Assembly (NCBI RefSeq): GCF_043641665.1
Contig: NC_092190.1
Location: 5,083,048 to 5,147,047 of the forward strand
DNA: 64,000 nt
Source: Enoplosus armatus
Taxonomy: Eukaryota > Chordata > Actinopteri > Centrarchiformes > Enoplosidae
Reading direction: 5' to 3'
How positions within the stretch are numbered: the first letter of the stretch is position 1; each line of letters opens with the position of its first letter. The notes beneath the pieces were generated by a model, which was not told where the DNA came from, ran no database searches, and saw nothing but the letters and a program-made list of their open reading frames with translations. Below are positions 22,332 to 34,657 of the stretch, one piece after another. The position numbers were made by a program, and so were the translations under genes.

Positions 22332-25300
22332 TATTTATTCCCCTTGTTCTCTTCTCATATCTCCCTCTTTCAGCTTGCTCACACATGCTCACTTTCTCTT
22401 TACATCATAATACTGGAGTCACCCAGAACTTCCAGTGACAGCTGACCCTGCAAAGTTTACCCTGATGAATCCAGGACCATCATAAAGTCCTCCAGAGTGG
22501 GGACTTTTCTTTTTTTTTTTACACCTGGGATGCTGTCCCTGGTTCCTCTAGTCGAAACGCAGGGAAAGTTCCTGAGTTCCTCAAAAGGTTCTTGGTCGTG
22601 TGTCAGAGCTGCATCACCTCAGTCATAAAGGTTTCATGAACACCCTCAAGCTCACAAAGATGTCACCGTGTTTTGATGTTTATTTGAAGTGTCAGTTAGT
22701 CTAATTTAGGGCTGCAGGGACGTAGTTTTGTGTCATAAAGTTAAATCTCATCTGAAACATGCACAAATGACTTAAAGTGAATCAACTGCAGTTTGCCGCC
22801 ACTACAACAGCAACTCAGGGATCTCAGCAGGTGCTGGAACGAAATTCTGTATTTGACAGGCTTGGCATCGAAACCACCTAAATTCTCGCTTCTGGTTCCT
22901 TGGCACTGCAGCAATTGGAAAGCAAGAATCAAGTGGGAGAAACATGCGTGCAGAGAGGTCATCCAGAAACCAAGCCACCCACCTCCCTGACCAGTGCACT
23001 CCCTGTTTGGTCTGACAAACCCAACATTCCTCACACAACTTCCTCCCTTCATCTGACAAAATAAGTCCTGTCTGAATGTGGTGGTAAAAAAAAAAAATGT
23101 TTTGGAAGCAGAGAAAGAGATGGATAGTAGAGTGACATTTACATTCCTGTTTCTCTCCATCCAACTTTATTTGGCCAAATCTGAATCGCAGAAAGAGTTG
23201 AACCTGACTGACTTTGTTTTTTGACTGAATTGATTTAAAGCTGCTGGTATCAAATGTCCTCCAGTATCCATCATTGTTAAAATATTCATTCATTTTTTTC
23301 TTCACAGGAAGTCATTAGATTCAGTCTTAAGATGAACATTTTGCTTGCTAGGCATGGTAAGGACGTTTCATTGCAGATTTCACAAACTGCCTATGCCGAG
23401 GCCACACAGGAATCAGGAGAACGTAGGATGAATGTAAATGTGTGCACAGAAAAAAGAGGATAACCTACTTACATTTCCAGATTTTGGAGCGTGTGTTCGG
23501 TGTAGTGTGACTGATTACTGATAAATGAATACAGTTAATGAGAGCATTTAGCCGAGACTTCACCTGGTAGGTTGTGCCTGGACATGCAACAGCCAATCAG
23601 TATCAGAGGTCATTTGCAAAGACAAGTTTCCGTTCCACTGATGCAAATCACCTTGGCCCGCAGCTAGAGCGTAACTCCCCACAGCTCACAGCTCAGTTTT
23701 TCTTCCAGCTCACGTGTTGCCGTGAAGGGCCAAATGAGGCCCTCTGACGGCATCACTCCCAGTTTAACATCTGCCATCTTGGATCTGATAGAAGCCCACG
23801 CTGTATGTATCACCTCCTGTTTCTCCCTTGAGACATAAAATTGGATGCTGTGTTACAAAAACGGAAAAATGAGACAAGATGACTCAAGGACAAATGATAA
23901 GTTCAGCATTCCATGAAATAAGAGAGTATAAATATTCTGAATTAATAGCAGCACCTGTTTTTCTGTGCAGGGGAGAAAAAGCAGAGGAGTTTAGGAAGGC
24001 TTTTAACACAAACTGAAGATAATTTGAAACAAGCAAAAACAAAACATGAGGAGGAGGAGGAGGAGAGAGCTGGAAGAAAAAGAGAGAGAAAGCCAGATGG
24101 AAAGGAAGACACAGAGTGAAAGAGCTGTCAAGTTCAAATAGCACTCTTGTCTTTGTTAAAAGCATCGAAGTGTTGAGTCCTGGCAAGGCTGAGAGGAGGC
24201 TGTCGACAAGGTCAAAGGTTGAAGTTTGAACTTTGGTGGAACAAGACAGAGAGGGAGCCTAGACCTGGCCTCTCTTAATTCAACTGAAATGAAATAAGAA
24301 TGACTACATTATGAACTTTATATTTAGTGTTTGGGAAATGGACTCCTCAGTTCTGAAGCTTTTAGCGATGAATTGATGGGAGAAGACAAATTGGGCCTGG
24401 TTGTGCACCTGTTTATCCTTGTGGCGGGATCTGTGCCAGAGAAGGAAACAGTGGATCTGAGACTGAGTGAATTCCTCGCTCTAGCAGCTGAACAAATGTA
24501 GCTTTTGGCTGACAGAACGGCTGTTATATGTTTACAGGCTTCTAACATTAATTCTTTTTCATTTTAGTTTTCATTTAGATATGTACAAGCAGGTGTACAG
24601 AGAGCAGGTGTGTGTGCATGTGTGTGCGCAGACCAGAGACTCACACACTTGGCAGCAAGCCTGGATTTCTAGGATTGTCTCCATGGACATATAGAAAAAA
24701 TGCAAACCCAGCACAGACAATGAAAACACAAAGGTCTGCAGGGTCTATACGGTTGCCAAGTCAAATGCAGAAATTACATTAAAATAACAAACCCTCTTGT
24801 CAAAAGCGTGGCCACTGAAGCAGTGGTGGGGGTTGCCTGGAGAGCAATAAAAGGTCACCGATAGAAAAGCATTAGTCTCAGCACTCTGCATGGGGTCTGT
24901 TCACTTCTGACAGGTTCGGAAAAGCTCTGATTTTACCTTCTGCTCAGGAAGCAGCCGGAGGAATAACCTCCAGCCGGGAAACACATCAAACATGAATGGT
25001 TTGTTGCTGTTGCTTGCATTTTTTTAGCATGTCCCCAGAAATGTGTCATTGTTGTGTGGGACTTGCAACATTTGTGTAGTTGTTGTTGTTGTTGTTGTAG
25101 TAGTTTTTCTGCTAAATATAAAAACAATACTTTAGGTTGACAACCGCTGCACAGCATTTTCTGCTTCCATCTCATTCATAGAGAAAGAAAATATTACAAA
25201 TACACAAAAAGACTGAGGGTAAAATGTCTCTTACTTCTTAGCTCAGTAGTACTTAAGGAAAATATAAACCGTACATGATATACCAGACTTTGTCAATCTC

Positions 25301-25657
25301 ACCTTCCGTTACAAATATTTACCCCATGATACCATTTTTAAACAACTCTAAACAAAAATACTGTGTTTACGCCTGCAGTCACGTTTCTAATGGAGTTTAC
25401 TGGCAGTCTGAGCTCATCTCCACAGCATCTCTTATGTATGCCAGAGTGGAATATTATCTTTTAAACTGTGTACATCCACTCTGTTTACATCTCCATACTG
25501 TGAGCATGAGTGTCCCTGTGCACGTCAATTCATTAACAGAACGTTTTCAGTCTCAACAAATACAATGATCTCATCAAAAAGGAAGAACAAGGAGCTAAAA
25601 ATGTAGCTAAAACATACTAAACATCAAATCCACTCGCTCAAAATGATACTAGTCTCC

Positions 25658-25693
25658 AAACATTCAAAAGTTGAATGTCATTTGTGTTATTAT
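25658..25693. repeat. 36-bp exact dispersed repeat, copy 2
   Basis: Identical to 22296-22331, 3.36 kb away, with no similarity in the flanks. Not recognised as a known element. Confidence 0.9.
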
Positions 25694-26110
25694 CTTCCAC
25701 AATCAGCACAATATAAAAGTTTCAGTCACGCTAGAACAGCTGCTGTGTTTTGAAGCGATATCGGGTGATAGCTTGTACTTTAGGTACCTGCATCAGAGCT
25801 GTATGGAACTCTATTTCTGCCTCTATCTAATGTGCATAAAGACAAAAACACACACTCACAGGGGAAAGGGAGTTCAAAGAAAGGGCTGACTTTGACTTTG
25901 GCGGGAAACAAGACCCCCCCCCCCCCCCCCCGCCTGAAAATGTTATCATCCCAATACCAAAATAGGTCAGAGCTGCAGGACAGTGAGGGAGAATGGAGGG
26001 TGAGGTCATGCAGGCGACCTTGGTAACATCAACACTGAACACGTTTTTGAAGGCCAACACTGATATTCTGAAACTGACTTTATCAGAAGCCATACAAAGA
26101 TACATTTATC

Positions 26111-26134
26111 ATATATATATATATATATATATAT
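26111..26134. repeat. (AT)12 microsatellite
   Basis: Perfect AT run in intergenic DNA. Confidence 0.93.
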
Positions 26135-29100
26135 GGATCTTATTTAGCCCATCAACTCCATCCATAATAATGACATTGTACTCACTCAAGTTGCTGAGAC
26201 TTAGGAACATAAACAAATACCAGGTTAGATAAACTTATTTAAGAACAGTAAGATTTTAACATCACAACACAACACTTTTCACAGACTGAGTTCCTGGTTC
26301 AACGCACAAGTACCTTCTGTACTTGTGCACACTCCTATTATACTGTACTGTACTCCTGTTATACCTCCAAAAAAGTGGTTTGGACAATCTTGCTAAACTA
26401 TTAGCTTGTTTATAACATGTCTGATAAAACTCACTGCTCATGTTTTTGCTGTTGTTTTGCCCCTTTGGATCTCAGCTATTAACTTGAGAACAATCTTATC
26501 CGAAATGATGAACACAAGTTGCACTAAACCTGAAGACAGCATCAAATTAAAGTAGAGAAACTCTCAGATACATATCCCAAAACGCCACAGGAGTCATGTT
26601 GTTGAATCATTTCTCTTCTCTCCCTGCCTGACTTGCTTTTCTCCTGCTGTTTTCTCTCTCCCTCACTCTCCCGCTCAGTGTTTTTCTCCTCCTCTCCTGC
26701 TTCTTGTCACTTTGAATTTCCATTTCATCCTCATTTCACATTTCATCTTCACCCCCCCCCCCTTCTCTGTTTCTGGCCTGTGCTCTTTGATGTTGTGATT
26801 CCACCATATAAAGCCATGGAAACACTGAGGGTCCTGGGCTGAAGGCGACACGTGCCGCATGTCACTGAGACTGATTGGGCTGCATATGAAAGTGCCCCTC
26901 TGAGTGAAACTGTGACAATAATCCTGCAATACCTAATATGGAGAAACAAAACACAAACGATCTCCTGTTGGCCTCGTGGGGCAAAGATCTGACTGCTGGT
27001 TTGCTGTTTATTTACAGCATTTATTTACTTTAGTTTTAGTAGTGTATAACACTCAGACAGGATTACTGAATGTGTACTGTAAGGAAAGTATAAAGTATAC
27101 AAAGTAAATGTACTTTGAGTAATTTCTCAATATTTACAGCAATTTAAAATAAATTCCATTTATATCCATTGTGTTGGAGTTAGGTTAGATATCACGGGGG
27201 TAGTGTATTAAAATATGTTTGTATTTATTTATTGTAATTTGGGTGAACTGTATTTAATTAATTTCCCCGTCCCTTCAACATGCGACTACGGAGCAACACA
27301 GGGAACATTTCATCCGGCCACTTTGATTTCTGTCCCTGTTTTACATCATAACAGGCATCATTACAGTAATAACAATAACAAGAATTGCATTTACCTTTCT
27401 TATCACAATTAGGGGCAAAATTTCATTTATTCAGCACATTATTCCACCTGAATAATATTTCAGTTGGCATTCAGAAGCTCTGATGGCTGCTTTCCCTGTT
27501 TCTCCTCTACGCTGCTGAAAACATCACGTCACCTTGCAGGCAAAGCCAAACTCTGTGTTGACTATCAAAGTCTGTTTTGGTCTGGTTGCCAGAGCTTGAC
27601 ACCCAAACAAAGCTCGCATAACTGACATTTACAAGATGAACTATGTCCAGATGATATATGCAGCAGTGGATATTGATGGGGTGGGGGGGGGGTTAAACTC
27701 GTATCTCTAAAAATATCTGGTTGAGGGTAATTAAGAAAAGCAGGTTTATTTCCTTGGCCTGTTTTCTGTGAGGTGCTGGGCAACATCAAGAACCAACAAC
27801 TGAAATATTATAAACGCCAGAACTGGAGTTATGAGGTTGTAAGATGACGGATACAAGGAATAACTTCAGTGGGCTGTCTCTAGCTAGTAGAAAGTCCTGG
27901 ACTTTCACTACACATACATTAAATGTATTTTAGGTGCCTTTTACAAGCACCAATGACAAGAATACATGTCAAAATGGCAATAATTCATTATATTTTCATA
28001 TGTAAAGCAACAGTGATCTTACCTATATGCAGCTAATGAATAAGGCTGGTGTTATGCTGTATTTTTCTTATTGCCAATGAAGCCCATCAAAATGCCAAAA
28101 TGCCAAAAAAAGATTTGTGATAGAACAGCTGAAAAGACAAAGACAAGAGTGCCACTGACAGAAACAGACAACTACAGAAACTGCAAGAACAGTGTACTGC
28201 AGTGTACTGGGTGATCTATGGAAAGTGCAACAAAAAAAGAAGGAGATCACCTGGATCAGCAGATTCTATAAGAACACAGTTTTAAAAAGATTCATACAAT
28301 GGGGAGAAAGTTTCTAAAGGTCTTCTGAGGTTAGAACAAGTTAAAGCTGAACTATAAATCATTCACAGTATAACTGCCAGAAAGTTCAATCGCGGTCAGA
28401 GAGCATTCAGTCACATCATCATACAATGTTAAACCACCCCCCATGTGCAAACAGCTTGGCTATTGTGAGCTGTACTGTACTGTAAAGCAACTCATAACGA
28501 GGACATAATGGGACCTGCGGGCGGTATTGACTCTCCTATCAAACAAGACAAACCTCTGTTTGCTTTAAACTTTAAGGAATCAATAGAGAAAGAATGCCAC
28601 GTGCAAACCTCAAGATTAAACTGTTCGGCACTGTTTGTTTCATATATCGGTCAACAAAGAGATCCAGAGGTGGCGCATTCAGCACCAGGTGGTGATTTGC
28701 TGCTCTCATGTGGCCGCGGAGGAAACTTTCAGTCAGATTTTAAACCAGCGTTTCCAACTGAAATGACTTTTTCTGAAGTGGACTGAGAATCCAAAAGGTA
28801 ATGCAAGGTGGTATCAAATTGTATCCCACAGTAATGTTCGCCTTTTGCGATGTGGCAAAGTAATTTACCTCACATGCCTCAATTTAACTTATATATATTT
28901 TGTGATAAGGTATCATAGGCTTACAGAATTCTCCAGGGAAGTTTTGCATAGATCCTGTCCTGGAAAAGAATTCATATGGGACTTGAAAAAGTAACGAAAT
29001 CCAGTTTTTGGCCTGTTGGGACAAAAGAGATTAAAAGGTCCAAAAGTAAAACTGACTTCTAGAAATAGAAAAAAAACTCACCTTGTGTCATTTAATTACA

Positions 29101-29506
29101 AAGGTTTTACTGTTAAGGTTAATGTACTATTCAAAGCAACCAAAACCAGCCCAACAATGTCAACAGTTTGACCCCCGGTAAACATGAATGACCAAGTCAT
29201 AAACTTCATGCACTCATGAACACATGAGGAAATTACATTGAGTGGGCAGATTAATTGACTCAAGATAAAAACATTCACATGCGAAACCCTGCAGAGTTTT
29301 TGTTTTTACTCAATTCATTGTTGCCTCTGAAATGACGAGAATAGTGAAAAATTCCCATCAAGAGTTCCTGACATCTTCGTATCGCTTGTTTTGTTTGACC
29401 AACAGTCCAAAAGCCAAATATATTAATCATAAATAAACATTAGATATCACGTAAAATAATATAAAACAAAAATAACAGCAAATTCTCATCACTTTATTCA
29501 CTTCAA

Positions 29507-29539
29507 TTTGATTGAATTAATTCAATTTATTCAATCAAA
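29507..29539. repeat. Perfect inverted repeat (11-bp arms, 11-nt loop)
   Basis: TTTGATTGAAT at 29507-29517 pairs with ATTCAATCAAA at 29529-29539. AT-rich, in intergenic DNA; function unknown. Confidence 0.85.
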
Positions 29540-31186
29540 TGTGCTTTGAAAAAGTAATTTCTAATCTCAGTGGGAGTTCAAACAGAGTCATAACGTTTCT
29601 GAGCACACGGGGGGAGGAGAGGTGAATGAGTGCCCGCAGGTCTTGCCCTGATATTTCCTCCAGGAAGATAAAGACCTGCAGACCGGCAACAATAATCATC
29701 ACATGGGAAGATTAGCTTGAACCACTGTCTGCAGGTCAGTGTGGAGTAACCTTTTCTTTGGGCTTATTAATGAAACAGGACAGTTCAAAGATTTCATGTT
29801 ATACACATAAATACATCTGCTGAGAGCTGTTTTGTCAACTCCAGCGTCTGAAAGGCGGATGTGTCAGATCACTGTGAATAATTCAAGCGATGATTCGTAA
29901 AGGAGTCAGAGCATTCGTTTTAAAAGTCACAAAAATTAGGCTAACTCCAAAAGGACCAAGTTGTACTTGTAATGCAGTGAAGGGGAGCCTGGTACAGCAT
30001 GCGTGCTGTCAGCAGATACTCCGAAGGGCAACACACATTTTGTCATTGAGCTGTTTTACTTCACTTTGCAGTTCTAGTTGCTTTCGATGAGTAACTCCAA
30101 TGACTTTACTCTCCCTATGTTTATGTTTGTTTGTTTTTGAATGAAGATTGCAGTTTTCATTTTCTAAACATTTATCAGAGACATTGTTGCTCTGGAGACA
30201 GAAATAACATAAGGTGAGGTCAAAGAACACCTGGTTTTCAGGTCATGGGAAGGGTGAGTGTCAAGCTACACCCTCTAGTGGTAGCATGTTTCCACTCTTT
30301 ATTCATATGCCCCACCCCCACCCCAAAAAAGATTGACTCAAATCTGCATTTCTGTCTTATTCTACCAACATAGCTAGCTGTAAAGCCCTCAGATTGCAGG
30401 AACGGTCTATAGCCACAGGAGCACCCTGCGGTGCTGTCATGACAACAGCCATGGCCAATATCACAGTGCCATTTCACTTTTTCACTTCATGTTTCACTTT
30501 ACTTTATGCTACAAATCTTCACATAGAAAACCAGCTACTCATGAATGTGATATGTGTTACAGACAGTACAATATCTTTATTGAACGCACATATTAACAAT
30601 CATTATACTGACATGATACAACAGCGTGTTTAGTAGTAGATGATTTCACTGACTTTGAATGAATAGACTGAATAGCCTATGAAATATTGTGTCTGTCCTT
30701 TCATGTTGAAACATAATGAACAAAAATGAACACTGCACATGCTCCTTCATTGATTTCTGCCTGTCCTTGACACACTGGAAGAATTTAGCTTTACTCCTTT
30801 TACTCCTAAATCATTTGTAGGAATTCAGACCAAGAGTCATTCTGTGTTTTTGTGACAGTTACTGACATAAAGTTCATTATTGGTGGGTTTAAAAGTGCAA
30901 GAGAGAGATGAGAGATGCTCTGTCGTGAACCAGAAACCTGTTTCACCTTCTCATGTCCAGCTGCAGAGAAAATGACACATCCTTACAAAGCAACCTCGTT
31001 CTGCTTGAGCAGTGCCTTTGTATCATCATGTTGCCATGGAGACCAGCAAACTGCTGGAGTGTCCATAAGTGTCCATAAGATGTCAGTGTTGCACAACAAA
31101 AAATGTTGAAACGACCTGCACCGAGGTTCTTACATCTGATGTCAAGCACACTATAATCATTCACTCAATAGTAATCATATAAAAAA

Positions 31187-31560
31187 TATTTGTATAACAC
31201 CGTTCATACATACAGTGCAGGGTGCTTTATATAAAAACAAAGTCATGAAAGAGATAAACAGGTTAAATAAATTGCACACAAAGTAAAACTGAATAAAACA
31301 GTTCAGTAAAATCTGATGAAATTAAAAATTCTACCAACAAACTGCTCAATATATTACTTAATAGCCAGATTAAAAAAAATGTGTCTGTTACATGTCAGAT
31401 ATTTATGGGCAGCCTATTCCATAATAACATAAACACACGTTAAGGTTTTTATTAACCAGGTTTCTGAATCGTTAGCTAAATTTAAATTTTAGGTTTGAAA
31501 GACTTCGATTCGCCTGGAAGAGAATTACACTACCAGCTGTGTTATTGGAGTGCACCCATG
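31187..31560. mobile_element. Fish-type dispersed repeat remnant
   Basis: TTTGTATAACACCGTTCATA...GGGTGCTTTATATAAAA resembles a common teleost repeat beginning 'tttatatagcacctttcata...gtgctttacataaa', and GGGCAGCCTATTCCA about 200 nt later matches its downstream 'ggcagtctgttcca' segment. Strongly diverged. Recognised from memory; family not named. Confidence 0.45.
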
Positions 31561-34328
31561 AGATTACTGTAATCCCATTTAATGTACTACATTACTTCCT
31601 AAAACCGCTGCCTGACAACACACTGGTGAGTGAAAGTGAAGGGACGCGGCCTTGAGGAGGTGAGACGGACAAGAGGAAGCAAATGTGGGAGGAAGATGAA
31701 TAATATGCACATGTGGAAGGCTTTGAGCTTCGTCCTTGGCTGCGTCCTCTCTGTCACGACACAATTACTTAACAAAGTCACAACATGGCAGCGTAAGAAT
31801 AACAGACATTTACAACTACAATCATTTAATCATCTCAGTTTATCTATTGCACATTTTCACCATGCAGCATTTTCACTCTCCTCACAGTGATTCACGTTTA
31901 TGTCAGAGATATCAAAATAGGCCAGAGATACAAACTGATGAATCAGCCTCCCAAGAGGTCTGTCATTATAATCTGGCCTCCATTTTCAACTGACTTCTTT
32001 CTCTTTCTCCTTGTGATGAAGCAGTTGGCGTCCAATGTAGCAGTGCAGCTTACCACACGCACTGCTTTCGATTGCTGCCGCCTGCGTTCAGAACTAGCAT
32101 CTGACGCAAAACTCTAGACAGTCTCTGTTCTGGAAACACTCAATCATTTTATACAAATAAAATCAGCATTGAGTGAGAAAATTGATAAATGTGCTCTTGT
32201 GACAACGAAACAAACAAATAAAAGGACATACTGTAGGGCAGGTGACAGGAAGAGAGTCCAGAGATTATGTTTTAGTTTCTTTATGCTTACTAGAGAATAA
32301 ATACTCAGTGAGCCTGACTTGCATCAAGGAACAAATATATATTTTGGCACTGGCGTATTAACTCTTACAACTCAATATTTGAGATATCTTTGCTAAAAGT
32401 CAGTGCAACAATCTCCATTCATATATATTCATAGTAATACTCCATTTATGTAGTAGGGCTCCCTTCTGCTGATAGATTTATCGGAATGTCATTGCTCTTC
32501 AATATTGACTTCATTGGCTCTGCATCAGTCCGGCTCTATTGCACGCAGCAGATTATTACAGATCGCTGATGGTAGTGTCCCGCTGTGTTTTTCCTCATTA
32601 TGACTTCAGGTTGAGGCAAGCTGCATGCCGGTGACTCACAGCTCAAAGATGAAACATCTCTCCTCCTCACCACCACACGGGCTCTGTTTCACAACACAGC
32701 TATTTTCATGAAGCATTCATTTACAGGCGGTGATGAATGGAGAGCTTTTTCAGGAGATGGAGATGATCAGTACAGCCCGGCGAGGGGGAAGGAAAACTCG
32801 ACAGACAAGTGTGGGTAATATGTTTGTTTGCTGAGCACACTGAACACACTCATTATTACAGTAAAATGTCACAAGAATTGTGATTTGCAGCTCAAGTACA
32901 ACTGAGAGACCAAACATTCATGGTGGTATTGCTTCGATTCCATTTCTTGTGGTTTTCCCATCAGGACATGGGGAGGCATTAGTGTTGGAAAGCGGTCTGT
33001 AGACTTTGTAACACTTGAGATGTTTTCCCCCGGCCTTGCCTCTGACATCAAGCTGTGAGAATTATTACTCCAAATAAAGTTTTATAAAATGGAAACACAC
33101 GAGCAATTATCTGGATACACACTTGAATTTTATCTGTGTAGCGTTAACACCATTCTCTAAGATGCTATGGGCTCATTTGTAGTGCGGAAATCACTAAAAG
33201 TTTCCTTGACATTTGATATATTGTTCTAAAACCAGCTGCCACAATAAGGAAGTTACCTACCTCTATGTTTGTTTACTGTGTGTCCGGTGAGATTGATTTC
33301 CCCACATAATGACTTGTAATTGCAATACTGTTCACCAGCCGATTATCATCTCTCAGGTTTCTGATCAATAAATTCAGCTGTTAAGAGCCGACTTAAGGCA
33401 ACAGTCACACTGGACACTCTGCGAAAACCACATGTGAGGCTAAACAGAGTCATATAAGGCCCAAAGAAAATGTCTGAGCCCTACCAGAACCTTTGTGGTT
33501 ATTAGTTTTAACAGCCACAGTTTGGGTCTTTCACAACTTTATTTCGTGATGCTCCAATATTGAAGCTGATTTTTGATTGTTTACTGATTTCGACTGGCTG
33601 TGCGACTGATCGGTGAATGAATGTGCGGACTTCTGTGCAGGCAGACAGAAATATTCTCTGTGAAGATGAGGGGGAAACTTGAGGTGCCCATCATTCTCAT
33701 CCTGTATGATGTTATGTTAAATAGTTTCTTGTCTTTGATAGGTTACCACAGGGATATGTGTTACTTTAGTGGAGATTTCATTGTCAAAACACCATATTAG
33801 GGACAGCATTGCTTGCTTTGTGTCAGTTGCTCCAAATGAAACCAAAAGAAGAAAGCCTAACTTGGACCCTGAAGATCTATTTTACACTTAATGTATCCGT
33901 ATAAACCGGTTATTGGCACATTACAATGTGTATACACTGAGTTTAATATTAGAAGTGAACTATCCGAAATAAAGTGTGACCTAACCAGTTACCAGAAGGG
34001 CCCCTGAGGTATAAAATGTCTCCTTTTTGGGTATGATAAAGTTCGGGACCCCTGGTTTACACCCCGCAGGAGGCTGCTCTGCAGAGTTTCAGTCACGGGG
34101 AGAGGGAGGGGCTGGGGGGTGAATCTGCAGGACTCAGCTCACCACGCCTCGGTACGGTAAGTTCGTCAGCCATATTGAGTGTCTGTACCTCCTCTCCGGT
34201 CGTGGGAGCCTGGCGGAGGAGTCTCCAGCGCCCAAGCCTGTGTCACTGTGCACTCTCAGTGCGCACCGCGTCCGGTAAACAGCGCAGAGGACGGGAAGGT
34301 GAAACGCTCTATTTTTACTCGCGGTGGA

Positions 34329-34337
34329 TATATAAAG
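34329..34337 (+). promoter_or_regulatory. rdx: TATA-box-like element
   Basis: TATATAAAG inside the GC-rich promoter; if used, transcription would start near 34360, giving a first exon of about 300 nt up to the donor at 34658. Inferred from position and consensus only. Confidence 0.4.
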
Positions 34338-34359
34338 TACTGCTGCCAGCTGGAGGGGG

Positions 34360-34657
34360 GGGGGACAGTTGGACACATCCTCAGCGCAGCCAGGCGTTAG
34401 ACGTGATTTTGACCGCCTTCATCTCTGCCTGCCTTCCTTTAAGACGTTTATATGAGAAGGGGGGGGGGGGGGGTTCTTTTCCTCTCGAGCGAGTAGCGGT
34501 GTTTTTACGCGGGCCCGTTAACGAGCCGTAGCGCTTCTAACTTCTTTTACAGCAACGTGCGTATTTGACAGGCAGGTTGAGGACGGCGTGGTGGTGCGAC
34601 GTTGCCTCACCTCCGTTTCTAACCGGCTTCTTGCACGTTTCGGGACGGGAGGACGGG
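34360..34657 (+). other. rdx: Inferred non-coding first exon (5' UTR) of rdx
   Basis: The right end is a strong donor, GACGGG|GTAAGTGG, at 34657/34658. The left end is a guess from the TATA-like element. A short upstream ORF (34452-34496, 15 codons including stop) spans the G15 run. ERM genes usually have a non-coding first exon spliced to the MPKP exon; transcript data would be needed to confirm. Confidence 0.5.

Larger units (their letters stand above)
18800..26100. other. Intergenic DNA, no gene recognised
   Basis: AT-rich, no supportable gene. It contains one copy each (22296-22331 and 25658-25693) of an exact 36-bp repeat, a purine-rich stretch at about 24040-24120, a poly(C) run at 25914-25931, and a minus-strand peptide near 21996-22040 weakly resembling ferredoxin-1. 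Confidence 0.7.
26135..34050. other. Intergenic DNA, no gene recognised
   Basis: AT-rich, no supportable gene. It holds short poly(C)/poly(G) runs (about 26751 and 27681), a perfect 11-bp-arm hairpin at 29507-29539, and a fish-type repeat remnant at about 31187-31560. The last kilobase leads into the CpG-rich rdx promoter. Confidence 0.7.

Noticed and set aside
27082..27125. MITE-like motif GTAAATGTACTTTGAGTAAT
   Set aside because: Too short and AT-rich to separate from chance.
32221..32262. Minus-strand SSCHL peptide considered as the FDX1 cysteine motif
   Set aside because: Only three residues agree and the required C-x(5)-C-x(2)-C spacing is absent.
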